Shown here: positions 38,956-52,095 of the stretch, piece by piece | Layout: each line of letters starts with the position of its first letter | Position numbering within the stretch: position 1 is the first letter of the stretch | Assembly (NCBI GenBank): GCA_027704905.1 | Contig: CM051002.1 | Coordinates: 821,832 to 885,831, forward strand | Direction of reading: 5' to 3' | Length of the DNA stretch: 64,000 bases | Origin: Muraenolepis orangiensis | Lineage: Eukaryota > Chordata > Actinopteri > Gadiformes > Muraenolepididae | Made by a program: the position numbers and the translations under genes | Notes under the pieces: model-generated | Told to the model about the DNA's origin: nothing | What the model saw: the letters and a program-made list of their open reading frames with translations, nothing else | The model's database searches: none

Positions 38956-39931
38956 TGCCCAATGCTGATACAATATATAACAATGCCAGTCACTTGTATA
39001 TCCTAAAAAAACAGACTACTTGTTCCTTCCTCCCTGTGTGGGCTTTTACTCTGAAATGTAATAATTGTGAAATTGGAACGTTGCACAACTTGTGAGAATC
39101 TCGCCGGTTGTAGAGACAAATGAAAGGTTTCAATCAACACTGTGTGGACTGTCGAAATACACAAACTATACTTCTGAAAACTTTATCCATTGCACAAATG
39201 AGTTGTCTTTGGTTCAAACTCTCCATAACCAAACAGGAAACAAGCCCTGACCCCCCTTCCTGGTTTCTGGGCCCAGGCTCAGCGCCGTCTCCCCTCAGAA
39301 GCGCCCCCCTGTAGCGTAGGAGGATCGGTGGATCTGTCTGAGAGTCTCTGGTCTCTCTGTCTTGGTTCCAGAGACAAAACTACAGACAGGATCACGGTTA
39401 TTTGTTTTATTTCATCTATATTTGACCAGGAGGTCTCACTGAGATCATGGAGAGCTAATGAGTTGGATCAGAAGCTGCTTTCTAGGAGACTCCATGGGTA
39501 ATTTCCTGGTGAGGTGTGTGAGCGTCATCACTGCTCCTTCTGATCAGCTCATAAGACCTGAAGGGAGATAACCTGGGGCAGAGCTTCAAAGCTCTTGGAT
39601 GTGTTCCTAAAGTAGGTTCTTGTAGTGTATTGACACCGAGATGCACATCACCATAACCATGGTGGATTTCTACGCTTTTATCACGGTTGCCGTCTCAGAG
39701 GAGTTCACACAGAACTGGGGGAGGAAAAAATAAAAACATTCACACCTACAAAGAAGAGGAAATCTCTCACATGAAGGTAGATGAAAGTACTTCACACAAC
39801 TTTGTGGGGGGTGTGTGGGGGGATAAAGACCTTGAAATGATACGACTTCAATAATAAGGTGATTGAAAGGTTTTGAAAAGAATTGGATGGATAACGTTTT
39901 AATGTTTTTCGGTTTGGCTCTGACAGCTGCT

Positions 39932-39933
<2 letters not shown>
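38956..39933. other. No gene recognised
   Basis: Unique-looking DNA. The 140-residue minus-strand ORF reaching into 39,670 is mostly the translated TG strand of the next array. Confidence 0.5.
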
Positions 39934-41360
<1,427 letters not shown>

Positions 41361-42133
41361 CCCCCCGCTCTTCGGGGCCACGCCCCCCGCTCCTCGGGCC
41401 CACCCCCCCCGCTCCTCAGGGCCACGCCCCCCGCTCCTCAGGGCCACGCCCCCCGCTCCTCGGGGCCACGCTCCTCAGGGCCACGCCCCCCGCTCCTCAG
41501 GGCCACGCCCCTCGCTCCTCGGGGCCACGCTCCTCAGGGCCACGCCCCCCGCTCCTCAGGGCCACGCCCCCCACTCCTCTGGGCCACGCTCCTCAGGGCC
41601 ACGCCCCCCGCTCCTCAGGGCCACGCTCCTCAGGGCCACGCCCCCCGCTCCTCAGGGCCACGCCCCCCGCTCCTCGGGGCCACGTTCCTCAGGGCCACGC
41701 CCCCCGCTCCTCAGGGCCACGCTCCCCGCTCCTCAGGGCCACGCCCCCCGCTCCTCAGGGCCACGCCCCCCGCTCCTCGGGGCCACGCTCCTCAGGGCCA
41801 CGCCCCCCGCTCCTCGGGGCCACGCTCCTCAGGGCCACGCCCCCCGCTCCTCGGGGCCACGCTCCTCAGGGCCACGCCCCCCGCTCCTCGGGGCCACGCT
41901 CCTCAGGGCCACGCCCCCCGCTCCTCGGGGCCACGCCCCCTGCTCCTCGGGGCCACGCTCCTCAGGGCCACGCCCCCCGCTCCTCGGGGCCACGCTCCTC
42001 AGGGCCACGCCCCCCGCTCCTTGGGGCCACGCTCCTCAGGGCCACGCCCCCCACTCCTCAGGGCCACGCCCCCACTCCTCAGGGCCACGCCCCCGCTCCT
42101 CAGGGCCACGCCCCCCGCTCCTCGGGGCCACGT
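41361..42133. repeat. GC-rich 22-bp minisatellite GGGCCACGCCCCCCGCTCCT
   Basis: About 770 bp of GGGCCACGCCCCCCGCTCCT followed by CA or CG. Shorter GGGCCACGCTCCTCA units alternate with full units from about 41,760 to 42,040. No stable ORF crosses it. Confidence 0.97.
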
Positions 42134-42344
42134 CTACCACAGGCCAGTATTGATTCATAGTTAAGTGCTTTATCAACAATTATAATTAATAATTTGAAAT
42201 AATCAAAATAGATCTATTACTTCTAGTAACAGTCTAGTAACAATGAATAGTCTTTTGGGAATACTGGGCAATGAGATCAAATCGTTGATGACATGAATGA
42301 AATGTATTTAAAATATCAAAACCATCACAAGACTCCACTGACAT

Positions 42345-42626
42345 GAGGCAGTAGCTCAGTCTGTAAGGACTTGGGAACCGGAAGGTACAAAATATAAAAG
42401 ATACAAGCCATTTGGAACAAGTACAATGGAATGCTTACTCCCCATTCCCTCTGGTCGTCAGTCGTCGGCGAAACACGGGGCACTGCCGAGGTGTCCTTGA
42501 GCAAGGCACCAGCCCCTCCCCTGCTCCCCTGGGTCTACAAGAGCTGATACCCACTGCTCCTCATGCTAGGATGGGTTCACTGTGTGTTTATGTACTTTAT
42601 GTAACCAATAAAGAGGATTCTAATTC
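42345..42626 (+). mobile_element. tRNA-derived SINE interrupted by a LINE tail
   Basis: The 5' head has an A-box-like TAGCTCAGTCTGTAAGG at about 42,352. The 3' part runs CCTTGAGCAAGGCACC, CCCACTGCTCCTCATGC and ends CCAATAAAGAGGATTCTAAT. Just after GGGAACCGGAAGGT a segment of about 68 bp (about 42,387-42,454) of the LINE-tail family (ACAATGGAATGCTTACTCC) breaks the B-box region. Confidence 0.8.
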
Positions 42627-43464
42627 AGATTTAGATTGTATGGTGTAGCCTACTAGGACAAACATTCTGAATAGAAGTTAAATAATAAAAGTTTAACTAA
42701 GATAAACATGGCTGAAAAATTATTATTAGTATTGCATTAAATTAGTTTCATAACCAAATTCTAAGCAGCTTTAACTTTGAAACCTAAATAAATAATATGT
42801 TACGAGATCAATATGGGTTAATATATAAGTAAATAGCAAGTATGCAAATTTAGCACACTTTGTGGAAAGACCAAGCGGTCATTGCACATGGGTATTTTAG
42901 CACAGTTCTGATCCCCCAGGTATCAGAGACCTGTGGGTGGTTAGGGGGGTTTGAGTCTAAGAGGCTCCGACAGGCGAGGGGAGGGATTGTAATAGAAATT
43001 AAAACCACCCACCGAATCATAGGCGTTGAAGACGGATCTATTGGTTAGCGGCTTTGGAGACGTTAGTTCAAGTCCTGCTAATAACGCTCCCGTCCTTGGA
43101 AACTTTGGCAAGGGTCTCAGTTGTGAGAGCTACAGGAGACCTGTTCAGGAGACCTGTGTTCGATTCCCACTGATGTTGGTATTGTTAATGAGGATGTTGT
43201 AAAGTAAGAATGAAAATGTTTGCTATGATGATTAATTAAATATGATGAAGTATGTGTTAATCATGCCAATTTGTGATGACTTGGTTAGGATTTTCATTGT
43301 CATACATTCATTAGTCCACAACAACACCAGTTTTAAGATTACAGATTTTTATTTGCCATTTGCAACCAGTCCAATAGAACGCTTCCTCCCATTCCCTCCT
43401 ACTGTATGAGTTTATAGAACACTTTACTATCAAAATACTGTACACAATAAACAAAGTATTGAAC
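42627..43464. other. No gene; SINE-like and LINE-tail fragments
   Basis: About 43,060-43,190 has two tRNA-promoter-like matches (GTTCAAGTCCTGC and GTTCGATTCCCAC) and shares CTGATGTTGGTATT-like sequence with 44,170-44,245 (CTGAGGTTGGTATT). About 43,348-43,410 is a minus-strand LINE-tail copy (TTGCCATTTGCAACCAG). Confidence 0.55.
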
Positions 43465-43577
43465 GTGGGTCTACAGAATGGTGGGTCTACAGAATGGTGG
43501 GTCTACAGAATGGTGGGTCTACAGAATGGCGGGTCTACAGAATGGCGGGTCTACAGAATGGTGGGTCTACAGAATGG
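43465..43577. repeat. 16-bp minisatellite GTGGGTCTACAGAATG
   Basis: Seven tandem copies; the middle ones carry GCGGGTC. The array ends exactly where the next SINE begins, so it may have started as the SINE's flank. Confidence 0.95.
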
Positions 43578-43750
43578 CAGGAGGTAGAGCGGTCGCCTCA
43601 CAACTGGAAGGTTGCTGGTTCAATCCCCCGGCTCCTCCTTGAGGTGTCCTTGAGGAAGACCCCCTAACCCTAACTGCCCCCTCTGTATGAACAGCTGCCC
43701 ACTGCTCCTAGTACTAGGATGGGCTAAATGCAGAGATTCAAACATTTAGT
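43574..43750 (+). mobile_element. tRNA-derived SINE
   Basis: The head has GGTAGAGCGGTCGCCTC (A-box region) and GGTTGCTGGTTCAATCCCC (B-box). The body has TTGAGGTGTCCTTGAGGAAG and CTGCCCACTGCTCCTAGTAC, ending near GGGCTAAATGCAGAG. It is a clear plus-strand member of the 38.7 kb family. Confidence 0.87.
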
Positions 43751-45217
43751 TTTTAGAACAGAACATGATGAATATCTGCACTGATCCACTCACAGTTGAT
43801 CAGTTACATTACAATTAACATGACAATTAACATTACAATTAACATGACAAAACATTAAGATTCCATTCCGTTCCCCAGGAACAATCAGCAGAACGTGAAG
43901 CCAGGTGTTCAGCGCTGAGCAAGCAGATCACTCCATCGTTCCACAGAAACCCTGACCCTGACCCTGCTATCATATCGTCTGACTTTAGAATTCACCTTTT
44001 AATTGGCATGACTTCTATGATTCAAGATTTGAGATGTTAATTGATTTGCCATGTGCAACCAGTACAATAGAATGCTATAATAACGTTCTTCTTGGAAACC
44101 CAAAAGCATTTTGGAAATTGTCATGTAAATTGTAATGTCATAAACTCTGACCATTATTTGCCAACATCTCGATGGTGCAGTTGTGAGAGCTGCTGGTCAG
44201 CAGTTCTGGAGACATGTGTTAAATTCCTGCTGAGGTTGGTATTATAAATTTGTAGAGCGTGTGATTTTTGAAACATAACAATGTCCTTTTAATTGTAATG
44301 TCAATTAATCCCTCAGATCAGATCTGGGCTCAGATCTGTGGTGTTGTTGTTCGATATATTGGACAACATTTGGCTTTACTCCAACCGGTTTCCTCCTTTT
44401 GAAAAACCAAATGGTCAGCCTAATTTATATAGATGTTATGTTAATATATGGACCGTTCAAACTACAAATGTAACCAAATGTTTTTAATTCCAGAATCTGA
44501 TCACCTTAGCGTAGTGGCTAGAATGTTTTGACTCCTAGTTGAAAGGTTGAAAGGGGATTTGACCCAGCAGCCTTCTAGGTTAAATCCCAAAAGTCAACCT
44601 GTGGGCATCCTTGAATAAGAGGCAAAGCACCCCAGCCTCTCTTCGGAAAGCCTCTCATTAATGACTAAAACATATTATTAATGTGCAGCCCTAAACCAGT
44701 GCTAATAGTCTTGAGTGAGATATACATTTTTTCCCCTGAAAACTGTTGACAAAACGAGGCAACAGAGGCAACGTGTTCCAACCTATTAATAAAGGTTAGG
44801 GGAAGGACAAAGATGGGAGATAAGACCCAGATATGTTGGAAGATCATTGCCTATTTATAGTGAAGACACCCAGGTGTGACCCATCTTAATTTCACATCTG
44901 TCCTTTTTCCCCACTCTCCCTGTCCCGGTACGTATGTGTGCAAATATGTGCAGCCCTACTCCTGCCTCAGATTCCCCAAATAGATGAAAATAAATGAAAG
45001 AAATAACCTAGTTGATTGTCTCTCAGCTCGTCCCTGGGGATGCGCAACTAGAATTTGCAAAAAATGGTGAGATCTGTGGCTGACCAAAAAGCAGACCTTC
45101 TTCTATGTTATTATGTGGGTCACCGTGTCCAACCCTGGCATCCGCAGGAAGGCCGGTTGTAGGGGACACTTTACTTTCTTTGTCCCCACCTCTGCTCAAA
45201 CACTGGCTGAAAGAGAA
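43751..45217. other. No gene; LINE-tail and SINE-like fragments
   Basis: About 44,036-44,078 is another minus-strand LINE-tail fragment (GATTTGCCATGTGCAACCAG). About 44,502-44,665 is a diverged plus-strand SINE-like unit (CCTTAGCGTAGTGGCTAGAA, then GGCATCCTTGAATAAGAGGC), related to the 6.88 kb remnant. Confidence 0.55.
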
Positions 45218-45404
<187 letters not shown>

Positions 45405-45589
45405 AAGGTCCGAAGCTCATTAACGCAGGAGGGCTGGAATGAGCCCAGACCTGGGTGGGGAGGGAGTGAGGGCTAACTCGCTCCATTACTGGGTGGGGAG
45501 TGAGATCTAAAGGCCATGACCATCTGGTATGGGTCTCTCTAAGGATGTCCAAGACACCACAGGAAAAAAAGCTCCTGTTTGTCTCTTTC

Positions 45590-45660
45590 TCCCTCTCTCT
45601 CCCTCTCCCTCTCTCTCCCCCGCTCTCTCTCCCTCTCCGTCTCTCTCCCCCGCTCTCTCT

Positions 45661-45749
<89 letters not shown>

Positions 45750-45803
45750 TCTCTCTCTCTCCCTCTCTCTCCCTCTCCCTCTCTCTCCCCCGCTCTCTCT
45801 CTC
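45590..45803. repeat. (CT)n tract with CCCTCTCTCCCCCG interruptions
   Basis: A pyrimidine-only region whose left and right ends carry the same CTCTCTCCCCCGCTCTCTC block, with a pure (CT) core at about 45,675-45,745. Purine-strand (GA)n lies only 190 bp upstream, so the two arrays are mutually complementary. Confidence 0.96.
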
Positions 45804-46646
45804 AGTCCATCCTTCCTTCTCAGATGTGTGTGATTCACCTGCCTCCCATCCTGTTAATACAGAGCTAGTCAGGGCTCTGCAGGCCCTTCAGAGCAGAGGA
45901 AGGAGAACCCTGTTCAAACCCTTTGTTTTACTTTTGCAGCAGCAGCGTGTGAAGTTCAAATTAATCTAGGGATGGGTTCTGGTCCTCAGGAGCCACCGTC
46001 ACACCATGTGTTGCATCAGATAGTCAGGCAGACGTATTAAGATGATCCTTTATTCATGCAGCTTGTCAAGCATTAAATTGATGAATGTGTTTATTTTTCA
46101 ATTTTCTACATCTGGACAAAAATCTCCGCTCCAGCAGTCCTGTCCTGTTTTCCGCATTGATCACAACTTAAGGAGGACCAAACTGGCTTGGTCAAATCTA
46201 TCAAATATCCAGCTTACCTTATGTTTAGACCAGGTTTAGTATAGAAGACGCAAAACCCACCATTTTACACTGATGGGTGAGTTAACCAACAGCCCTTAAC
46301 CAGGTCACAATCATCAGATCAATGTGAGAAACTATATAGTGTTTGTCACATAGTATAATTAGTTAGATCCTCTGACAGAGCCCTCACCAGGTAAGGGGTC
46401 ACAGTAGCTATAGAGTATATATATAGTATATATATAGTATATATACAGTGCCCAGAGAGTCCCCATTCTGTGTGTTTCACACTTCAGTGTTCAGGAATCC
46501 TCGCGAAGCGCTGCGGGCCGCGGGGAAGCTAAGTGTCCCGGCTTGGGATGACATCCGTCCCTTGAGGACGAATGGCTGCGTATGAAAAATGGATATGGGG
46601 CAGGAAATAGACGTCCAAGTCAAATGCGGCGCGAGTGCAACCTAGT
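45804..46646. other. No gene recognised
   Basis: A TATAGTATATATATAG tract is at about 46,413-46,447. Otherwise unique-looking. Confidence 0.5.
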
Positions 46647-47337
46647 CGGGTACCAGCGGGGTACCAGCGGGGTACCAGCGGGGGACCAGCGGGGTACCAG
46701 CGGGGGAGCAGCGGGGTACCAGCGGGGTACCAGCGGGGAAGCAGCGGGGTACCAGCGGGGTACCAGCGGGGGAACAGCGGGGGAGCAGCGGGGTACCAGC
46801 GGGGTACCAGTGGGGGAGCAGCGGGGTACCAGCGGGGTACCAGCGGGGGAGCAGCGGGGTACCAGCGGGGTACCAGCGGGGTACCAGCGGGGGAGCAGCG
46901 GGGTACCAGCGGGGTACCAGCGGGGTACCAGCGGGGAGCAGCGGGGTACCAGCGGGGTGCCAGCGGGGGAGCAGCGGGGTACCAGCGGGGTACCAGCGGG
47001 GGAGCAGCGGGGGAGCAGCGGGGTACCAGCGGGGTACCAGCGGGGGAGCAGCGGGGGAGCAGCGGGGTACCAGCGGGTTACCAGCGGGGGAGCAGCGGGG
47101 GAGCAGCGGGGTACCAGCGGGGGAGCAGCGGGGGAGCAGCGGGGTACCAGCGGGTTACCAGCGGGGGAGCAGCGGGGGAGCAGCGGGGTACCAGCGGGGT
47201 ACCAGCGGGGGAGCAGCGGGGGAGCAGCGGGGGAGCAGCGGGGTACCAGCGGGGGAGCAGCGGGGGAGCAGCGGGGTACCAGCGGGTTACCAGCGGGGGA
47301 GCAGCGGGGGAGCAGCGGGGTACCAGCGGGGGAGCAG
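46647..47337. repeat. 12-13-bp minisatellite GGGGTACCAGC / GGGGGAGCAGC
   Basis: About 55 units of two types, GTACCAGCGGGG and GAGCAGCGGGGG, in mixed order with GTTACCAGCG variants. A block with the order GAGCAG-GAGCAG-GTACCAG-GTTACCAG recurs near 47,055, 47,125 and 47,250. The 240-261-residue ORFs are repeat translations. Confidence 0.97.
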
Positions 47338-47825
47338 AGTATCGCTGCACAGTTTGAACCAAATTAATTATTCACTGTGAAGGAGTGGTCCACGGCGGTG
47401 TTAGACACACAATTACCAAGACAGGACTCTGGGCGTGTTTAAGAACTAAACTAACGAGGACGGACTCCTGATGGATGGAACTCTCCCCTCAGCAATTAGT
47501 TTGCCCTTTGGCTCATGGCCTGCTTATTAATTATTTATTTATTTACTTACTTACCAGGAACAGGGTTACAAATCGGAATGAAAATCGAATAGAAACATTG
47601 ACTGATGCATTCTTATATATATATTTATATATGTATATACATATATGTATATATATATATATACATATACATAAATACATGAATGATATCAAATATTGAC
47701 CAACGACCTACTGCTGTAAATACAATAAAACTATTTCACTTACAAGGTGAACGTATGTTTAAGGTAAATAATACATATGGCCAACATATGGTGTGAGTTC
47801 ATGTTTTGTTTTTGCTGATATGAAC
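47338..47825. other. No gene; AT tract
   Basis: TATA-rich run at about 47,614-47,665. The rest is unique-looking. Confidence 0.5.
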
Positions 47826-48040
47826 CGGCCCCTGAGTGCGGGCCCCTGGGTGCGGGCCCCTGGTGCCGGCCCTGGGTGCGGGCCCCTGAGTGTGGGCCCC
47901 TGAGTGTGGGCCCCTGGGTGCGGGCCCCTGGGCCGGCCCTGGGCGCCGGCCCCTGGGCGCCGGCCCCTGGGTGCGGGTTCCTGGGTGCGGTCCCCTGGGT
48001 GCCGGCCCCTGGGTGCCGGCCCCTGGGCGCCGGCCTCTGG
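47826..48040. repeat. 14-bp minisatellite GGCCCCTGGGTGCG
   Basis: About 15 copies with GGTGCCG, GAGTGTG and GGCGCCG variants. Confidence 0.95.
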
Positions 48041-49016
48041 GAAAGGGGGACGGCGGAGGGTCAATCCAATCAATCCGTTTGCGAGTACAAGAGGAGTAAT
48101 AGCCTCTTCACCGGCGCCATGAGCGGCTGGTATATACAGTATGTGTGTGCGTCTGCATGCGTGGGCGTGTATACACTACATCCCATACTGTAGAATTGAC
48201 CCCCATGGCACCACGGGGGGTGTCCAACCACCGTGCCTGTTGAGGTGACACAATGCCGCTTAATAATTCAACCCCCGACAAACAAACAAACAAACAACAA
48301 CAGCCAGCCACACTCAAAGTGTGTCAGTGAACACAAAACCCACGGTGAATTACCAGAGGTTGCTTACATACAGTGTAAGCAACCCTAAACGTACACATCA
48401 CAAATACAGTACAAAGCTGACAAAAATCTCCCCCTCCACCACCCAGCCCCCCCCTCCCCCTCCCCCTCTCCCTCTCCCCCACCCAGTTCCCCCCCCCTCT
48501 CTCTCCCCCTCTCCCTCTCCCCCTCCCTCTCCCCCTCCCCCCCACCACCCACTCCCCCCCTCTCCCCCCCCCTCTCCCTCTCTCCCCCCTCTCCCTCTCC
48601 CCCCCCTCCCCTCCCCCTCCCCCTGACCATAATAGGAGACATCGCAAAGCCACAGAGTGCAGCCCCTAGAAGAAGAATCCATTATTAATACGCTGATGAT
48701 GTAAAGGTCAGGCCCCCCCCCCCCCCCCCCCCTGTCTAAATGGTAATGCGGGCGTCTTTCACTCCGTCCGTCAGCAGGTGTTCGACAGCTGTCATCCATG
48801 TTCCCCCCGTCCCCCCTCCTCCTCCTCCCCTGTGTCATTACACCCCCCCCCCCCCACACACACACACAAACACACACTTAATTCACTCAATATCTAAAAA
48901 GGTTTTGTTTTTTTCTTTCTGTTGGAATAATAATGACCTCCACCATCGACGATGGACCAGAGGTTGTGTTCACCCCCTGTGTGTTGGTCTGTCTGTTACC
49001 AACTATGGTTTGGATA
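48041..49016. repeat. C-rich low-complexity DNA and a dispersed-repeat piece
   Basis: About 48,430-48,625 is CCCCCTCTCCCTCT low-complexity DNA, and poly-C runs lie at 48,713-48,732 and 48,843-48,855. About 48,935-48,968 (ACCTCCACCATCGACGATGG, then ACCAGAGG) is the partner of the 40.6 kb repeat. No gene is recognised. Confidence 0.8.
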
Positions 49017-49440
49017 GCTCCCTGTGTCTCCAGCTCCTAGCTTCCAGGCTAGCTCCCCGTGTCTCTAGCTCCTAGCTTCCAGGCTAGCTCCTTGTGTCTC
49101 CAGCTCCTAGCTTCCAGGCTAGCTCACTGTGTCTCCAGCTCCTAGCTTCCAGGCTAGCTCCCCGTGTCTCTAGCTCCTAGCTTCCAGGCTAGCTCCCTGT
49201 GTCTCCAGCTCCTAGCTTCCAGGCTAGCTCTCCGTGTCTCTAGCTCCTAGCTTCCAGGCTAGCTCCCTGTGTCTCCAGCTCCTAGCTTCCAGGCTAGCTC
49301 TCTGTGTCTCTAGCTCCTAGCTTCCAGGCTAGCTCACTGTGTCTCCAGCTCCTAGCTTCCAGGCTAGCTCTCCGTGTCTCTAGCTCCTAGATTCCAGGCT
49401 ATCTCCCCATGTCTCTAGCTCCTAGCTCCCAGGCTAGCTC
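49017..49440. repeat. 35-bp minisatellite, ~12 copies, alternating units
   Basis: A unit from TGTGTCTCCAGCTCCTAGC to TTCCAGGCTAGCT repeats about 12 times. CTCCAGC and CTCTAGC forms alternate over most of the array, so the true repeat is a 70-bp dimer. A single related GTGTCTCCAGCTCC lies at 50,018, inside the adjacent complex repeat, which may be its source. Confidence 0.95.
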
Positions 49441-50055
49441 TGTGTCTGCTCGTGGTTCCGAGCCCATCGTTTCCCGGGCTGGTTCCACATCTGCTCCGTG
49501 GCTACACCTCCCCCGTAGGACCCCACCTGCTCCCAAGGACCCCCACCTGCTCCCGGGGACCCCCACCTGCTCCCAAGGACCCCCACCTGCTCCCGGGGAC
49601 CCCTTCCTATCTCGCGGACCCCTCTCTGCCGAAGACCGACGTCGGGGGCGAGATCCTGAGAAACGGGGCTCTCGGGCGGTCGTCGTTGTGTCGTCGTTGT
49701 GCCCCCGCGCTCTAATCCATCCCAGGTGTTCCCATCATAATCGGGCCGGCTGAGGCCAATGAACACCTGGGATCTACCCTTCTTAAGGCTGAGGCCAATG
49801 AACACCTGGGATCTACCCTTCTTAAGGCTGAGGCCAATGAACACCTGGGATCTACCCTTCTTAAGGCTGAGGCCAATGAACACCTGGGATCTACCCTTCT
49901 TAAGGCTGACCCACGTCGGGGCTTGATCATTGCGTACCTTACCGAGAACCATCCTGACGAAGACCGACGTTGGGTTCTAACTGAGAACCTTATGGCTCCC
50001 TCCTACTCGAGAACCTGTGTCTCCAGCTCCGACTATGTTGCGTCTCGGAGATATT
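49441..50055. repeat. Complex dispersed repeat, locus A (uninterrupted copy)
   Basis: In order: TCCGTGGCTACACCTCCCCC, about four GGACCCCCACCTGCTCCC units, GAAGACCGACGTCGGGG, then GTTGTGCCCCCGCGCTCTAA, an AGGTGT site (49,724-49,729), and four copies of a 39-bp unit (49,748-49,903). GGGGCTTGATCATTGCG and CATCCTGACGAAGACCGACG follow. The same blocks flank the full L2 at 59.5 and 62.8 kb. Promoter-like CTTCTTAA before a unique transcript-like stretch suggests an LTR, but no coding region supports that. Confidence 0.8.
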
Positions 50056-50222
50056 GTGTGTGTGTGTGTGTGTGTGTGGGGGGGGGGGGGGTTGTTTGTG
50101 ATGGGAAGTTTTGTGTGTAAGAGATAGTGTGTGTGTGAAATGGGAAGGTGTGTGTGTGTGTTTGTGTGTGTGAGAGATGGGAATGTGTGTGTGTGAGAGG
50201 TTAATGTGTGTGTGAAATGGGA

Positions 50223-50285
<63 letters not shown>
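50056..50285. repeat. Compound (GT)n with GGGAAGGTGTG blocks
   Basis: GT runs separated by recurring GTGAAATGGGAAGG and GTGAGAG blocks, ending in a clean (GT)n of about 58 bp at 50,226-50,284. Confidence 0.95.
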
Positions 50286-50287
<2 letters not shown>

Positions 50288-51289
50288 CTCTGAAGACTTC
50301 TGTGTTTTTCAGCTTCTAGCTGAAAGGCAATAAAGAGAAGGTGTACAGTACATGTACAGTCCATCTTTCTCAGGATGCTCTAACGTACGCTCTAATGGTG
50401 CATACATGAGCGGGCGGATCATATAAGATTAATTTCATATTTAATGGGGTTTTCACACCCCGCTTACCGCGCTGAGCGTGCACGGCGCACGACTTCATAA
50501 GAAGTTCAATCACGATGGTGATGAGGTTCTGAAACGGTTGATTGAAACGCTAAGTGAAGAGTGCGTTTGTTTGTGCTTTCAAGATACAGCGCGATGATGA
50601 CTGAACCCAATAGGCTTTGGGAGGAGGGTTTGTCTCCTGGTGGGGTTCAGATGGACGGGGAAGAGCCCTTCTGAAAGCACACAGGAGCTAGCTGAGGGTT
50701 CCACGTATTGGGCCTTGTTTCACAGTATCAATAGATACATGTTCATAACGCCATTACCATTTTAAAGTTTGTGAAATGGTCGTAATGGCTTTGCATTATA
50801 TTCTACAGTATAGTATAGTATAGTATTAGCATGTATACAACATTTTGCTAAAACATAACCATAACAGGTGTCAGTTCTCACTGCCAGCAACACAACACTC
50901 TAACAAACCTCATCTTTTACAAGCTTCAGAGTATTTCTGTTTGTGTACAATGGGAAGAAGAGACGAGTCCCCGTGATGAGGAGGAATGAGTCACACGTTA
51001 GAGTCCTGGGCTGGTCGCGTCCCCGGGGACTTGTTTTCATTAGAACTAAATGAGGGGATTTCACAGTCCCCTCCGTATAAACATTTATAAACAACCACAG
51101 GCACTAGCATGTATTAGATACGCGTTTAGTTATGAATATTTTGTTCATGTATTTTGCATTATAATGTGCTTTAACACACATGAAAAGCACTTTGAAATCA
51201 ACGCCAGATGCAAATGCGAAAACTGCACACATGTGGGCACATAATTCCACAGTACACATACAGTATATACTTTATACTACAGTTGTATA

Positions 51290-51324
<35 letters not shown>

Positions 51325-51771
51325 ATGAGTAAAACAAATTGTTAATATGGAATCTTGTAACAATTACATTTTCTAAATGTGTGAAAATATGTATTATTTA
51401 TATAAGTTTTTTGTAGTAAAGGAGTTAGTTGTTTCCATGTTCTGGTAGACTTGTTAGTACCCATAGGAAGGCTTTTACTAATTGTAATTCCTTCAGGACC
51501 CCCGCTGGCAGCGCCTTCCGTCCGTCCAGATGTGAGCCCAGCACAACAGACCCTCACAACAGGCCTTACTGACCCCAGAGCTCTTTGACTTTCTAATACC
51601 TTTCAGAAGTCACACATCCGTGGACCCCAGCCCCACTCCCACGGCCACACAATGAGACGGGTTAGTAAGTAAGTAATCACACAACACAAACAACAACACA
51701 AATGACTACAAATAAAACAAGATCATATGTTTTATGTTATTATACATATAGACCTAATATATGTACCATTT
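50286..51771. other. No gene recognised
   Basis: Unique-looking DNA, with TATA-rich repeats at about 51,289-51,321. Confidence 0.5.
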
Positions 51772-51850
51772 AGTAATTTAGCAGACACTTTCATCCAAAG
51801 CGACTTGTACATTTAGATAAAGGAGTATAGGGCTTGAACATCCCAATGCA
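51772..51850 (-). mobile_element. SINE/LINE 3'-tail fragment, reverse orientation
   Basis: TTAGCAGACACTTTCATCCA followed by AAGCGACTTGTACATT is the reverse complement of the fish tail seen in plus orientation at 54,733-54,770. Confidence 0.7.
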
Positions 51851-52014
51851 TCCTGGGATTCTGTGTAGCCGATACCCCGCTGAGTAGTGAGAGTCTGGCA
51901 TGAGAGTCTCTCTGGCAGACACAATGTCTCCCCAAGATCAGTCACTTTATTGTTATTTTTATTGTCATTTTTTATTGTGTATAGTATTTTTATAGTATTG
52001 TGTTTTAGAAATTC

Positions 52015-52095
52015 ATACTGCGGGAGGGAAGGAGGAGTAAGCATTCCATTGTACTTGTTGCAAATGGCAAATCCATATCTTGAATCTTGAAATGA
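52015..52095 (+). mobile_element. LINE 3' end (L2-like), plus orientation
   Basis: ATACTGCGGGAGGGAAGGAG, then GCATTCCATTGTACTTGTTG, then GCAAATGGCAAATCC and a terminal (ATCTTGA)2. AT-rich DNA upstream (about 51,940-52,010) resembles the L2 3' UTR. It is the reference orientation for the other five tail fragments. Confidence 0.75.

Noticed and set aside
46582..47367. Gly/Ala/Gln/Arg ORF of 261 residues as a structural protein
   Set aside because: Pure minisatellite translation. Unit lengths of 12 and 13 shift the frame, and two frames are open in parallel.
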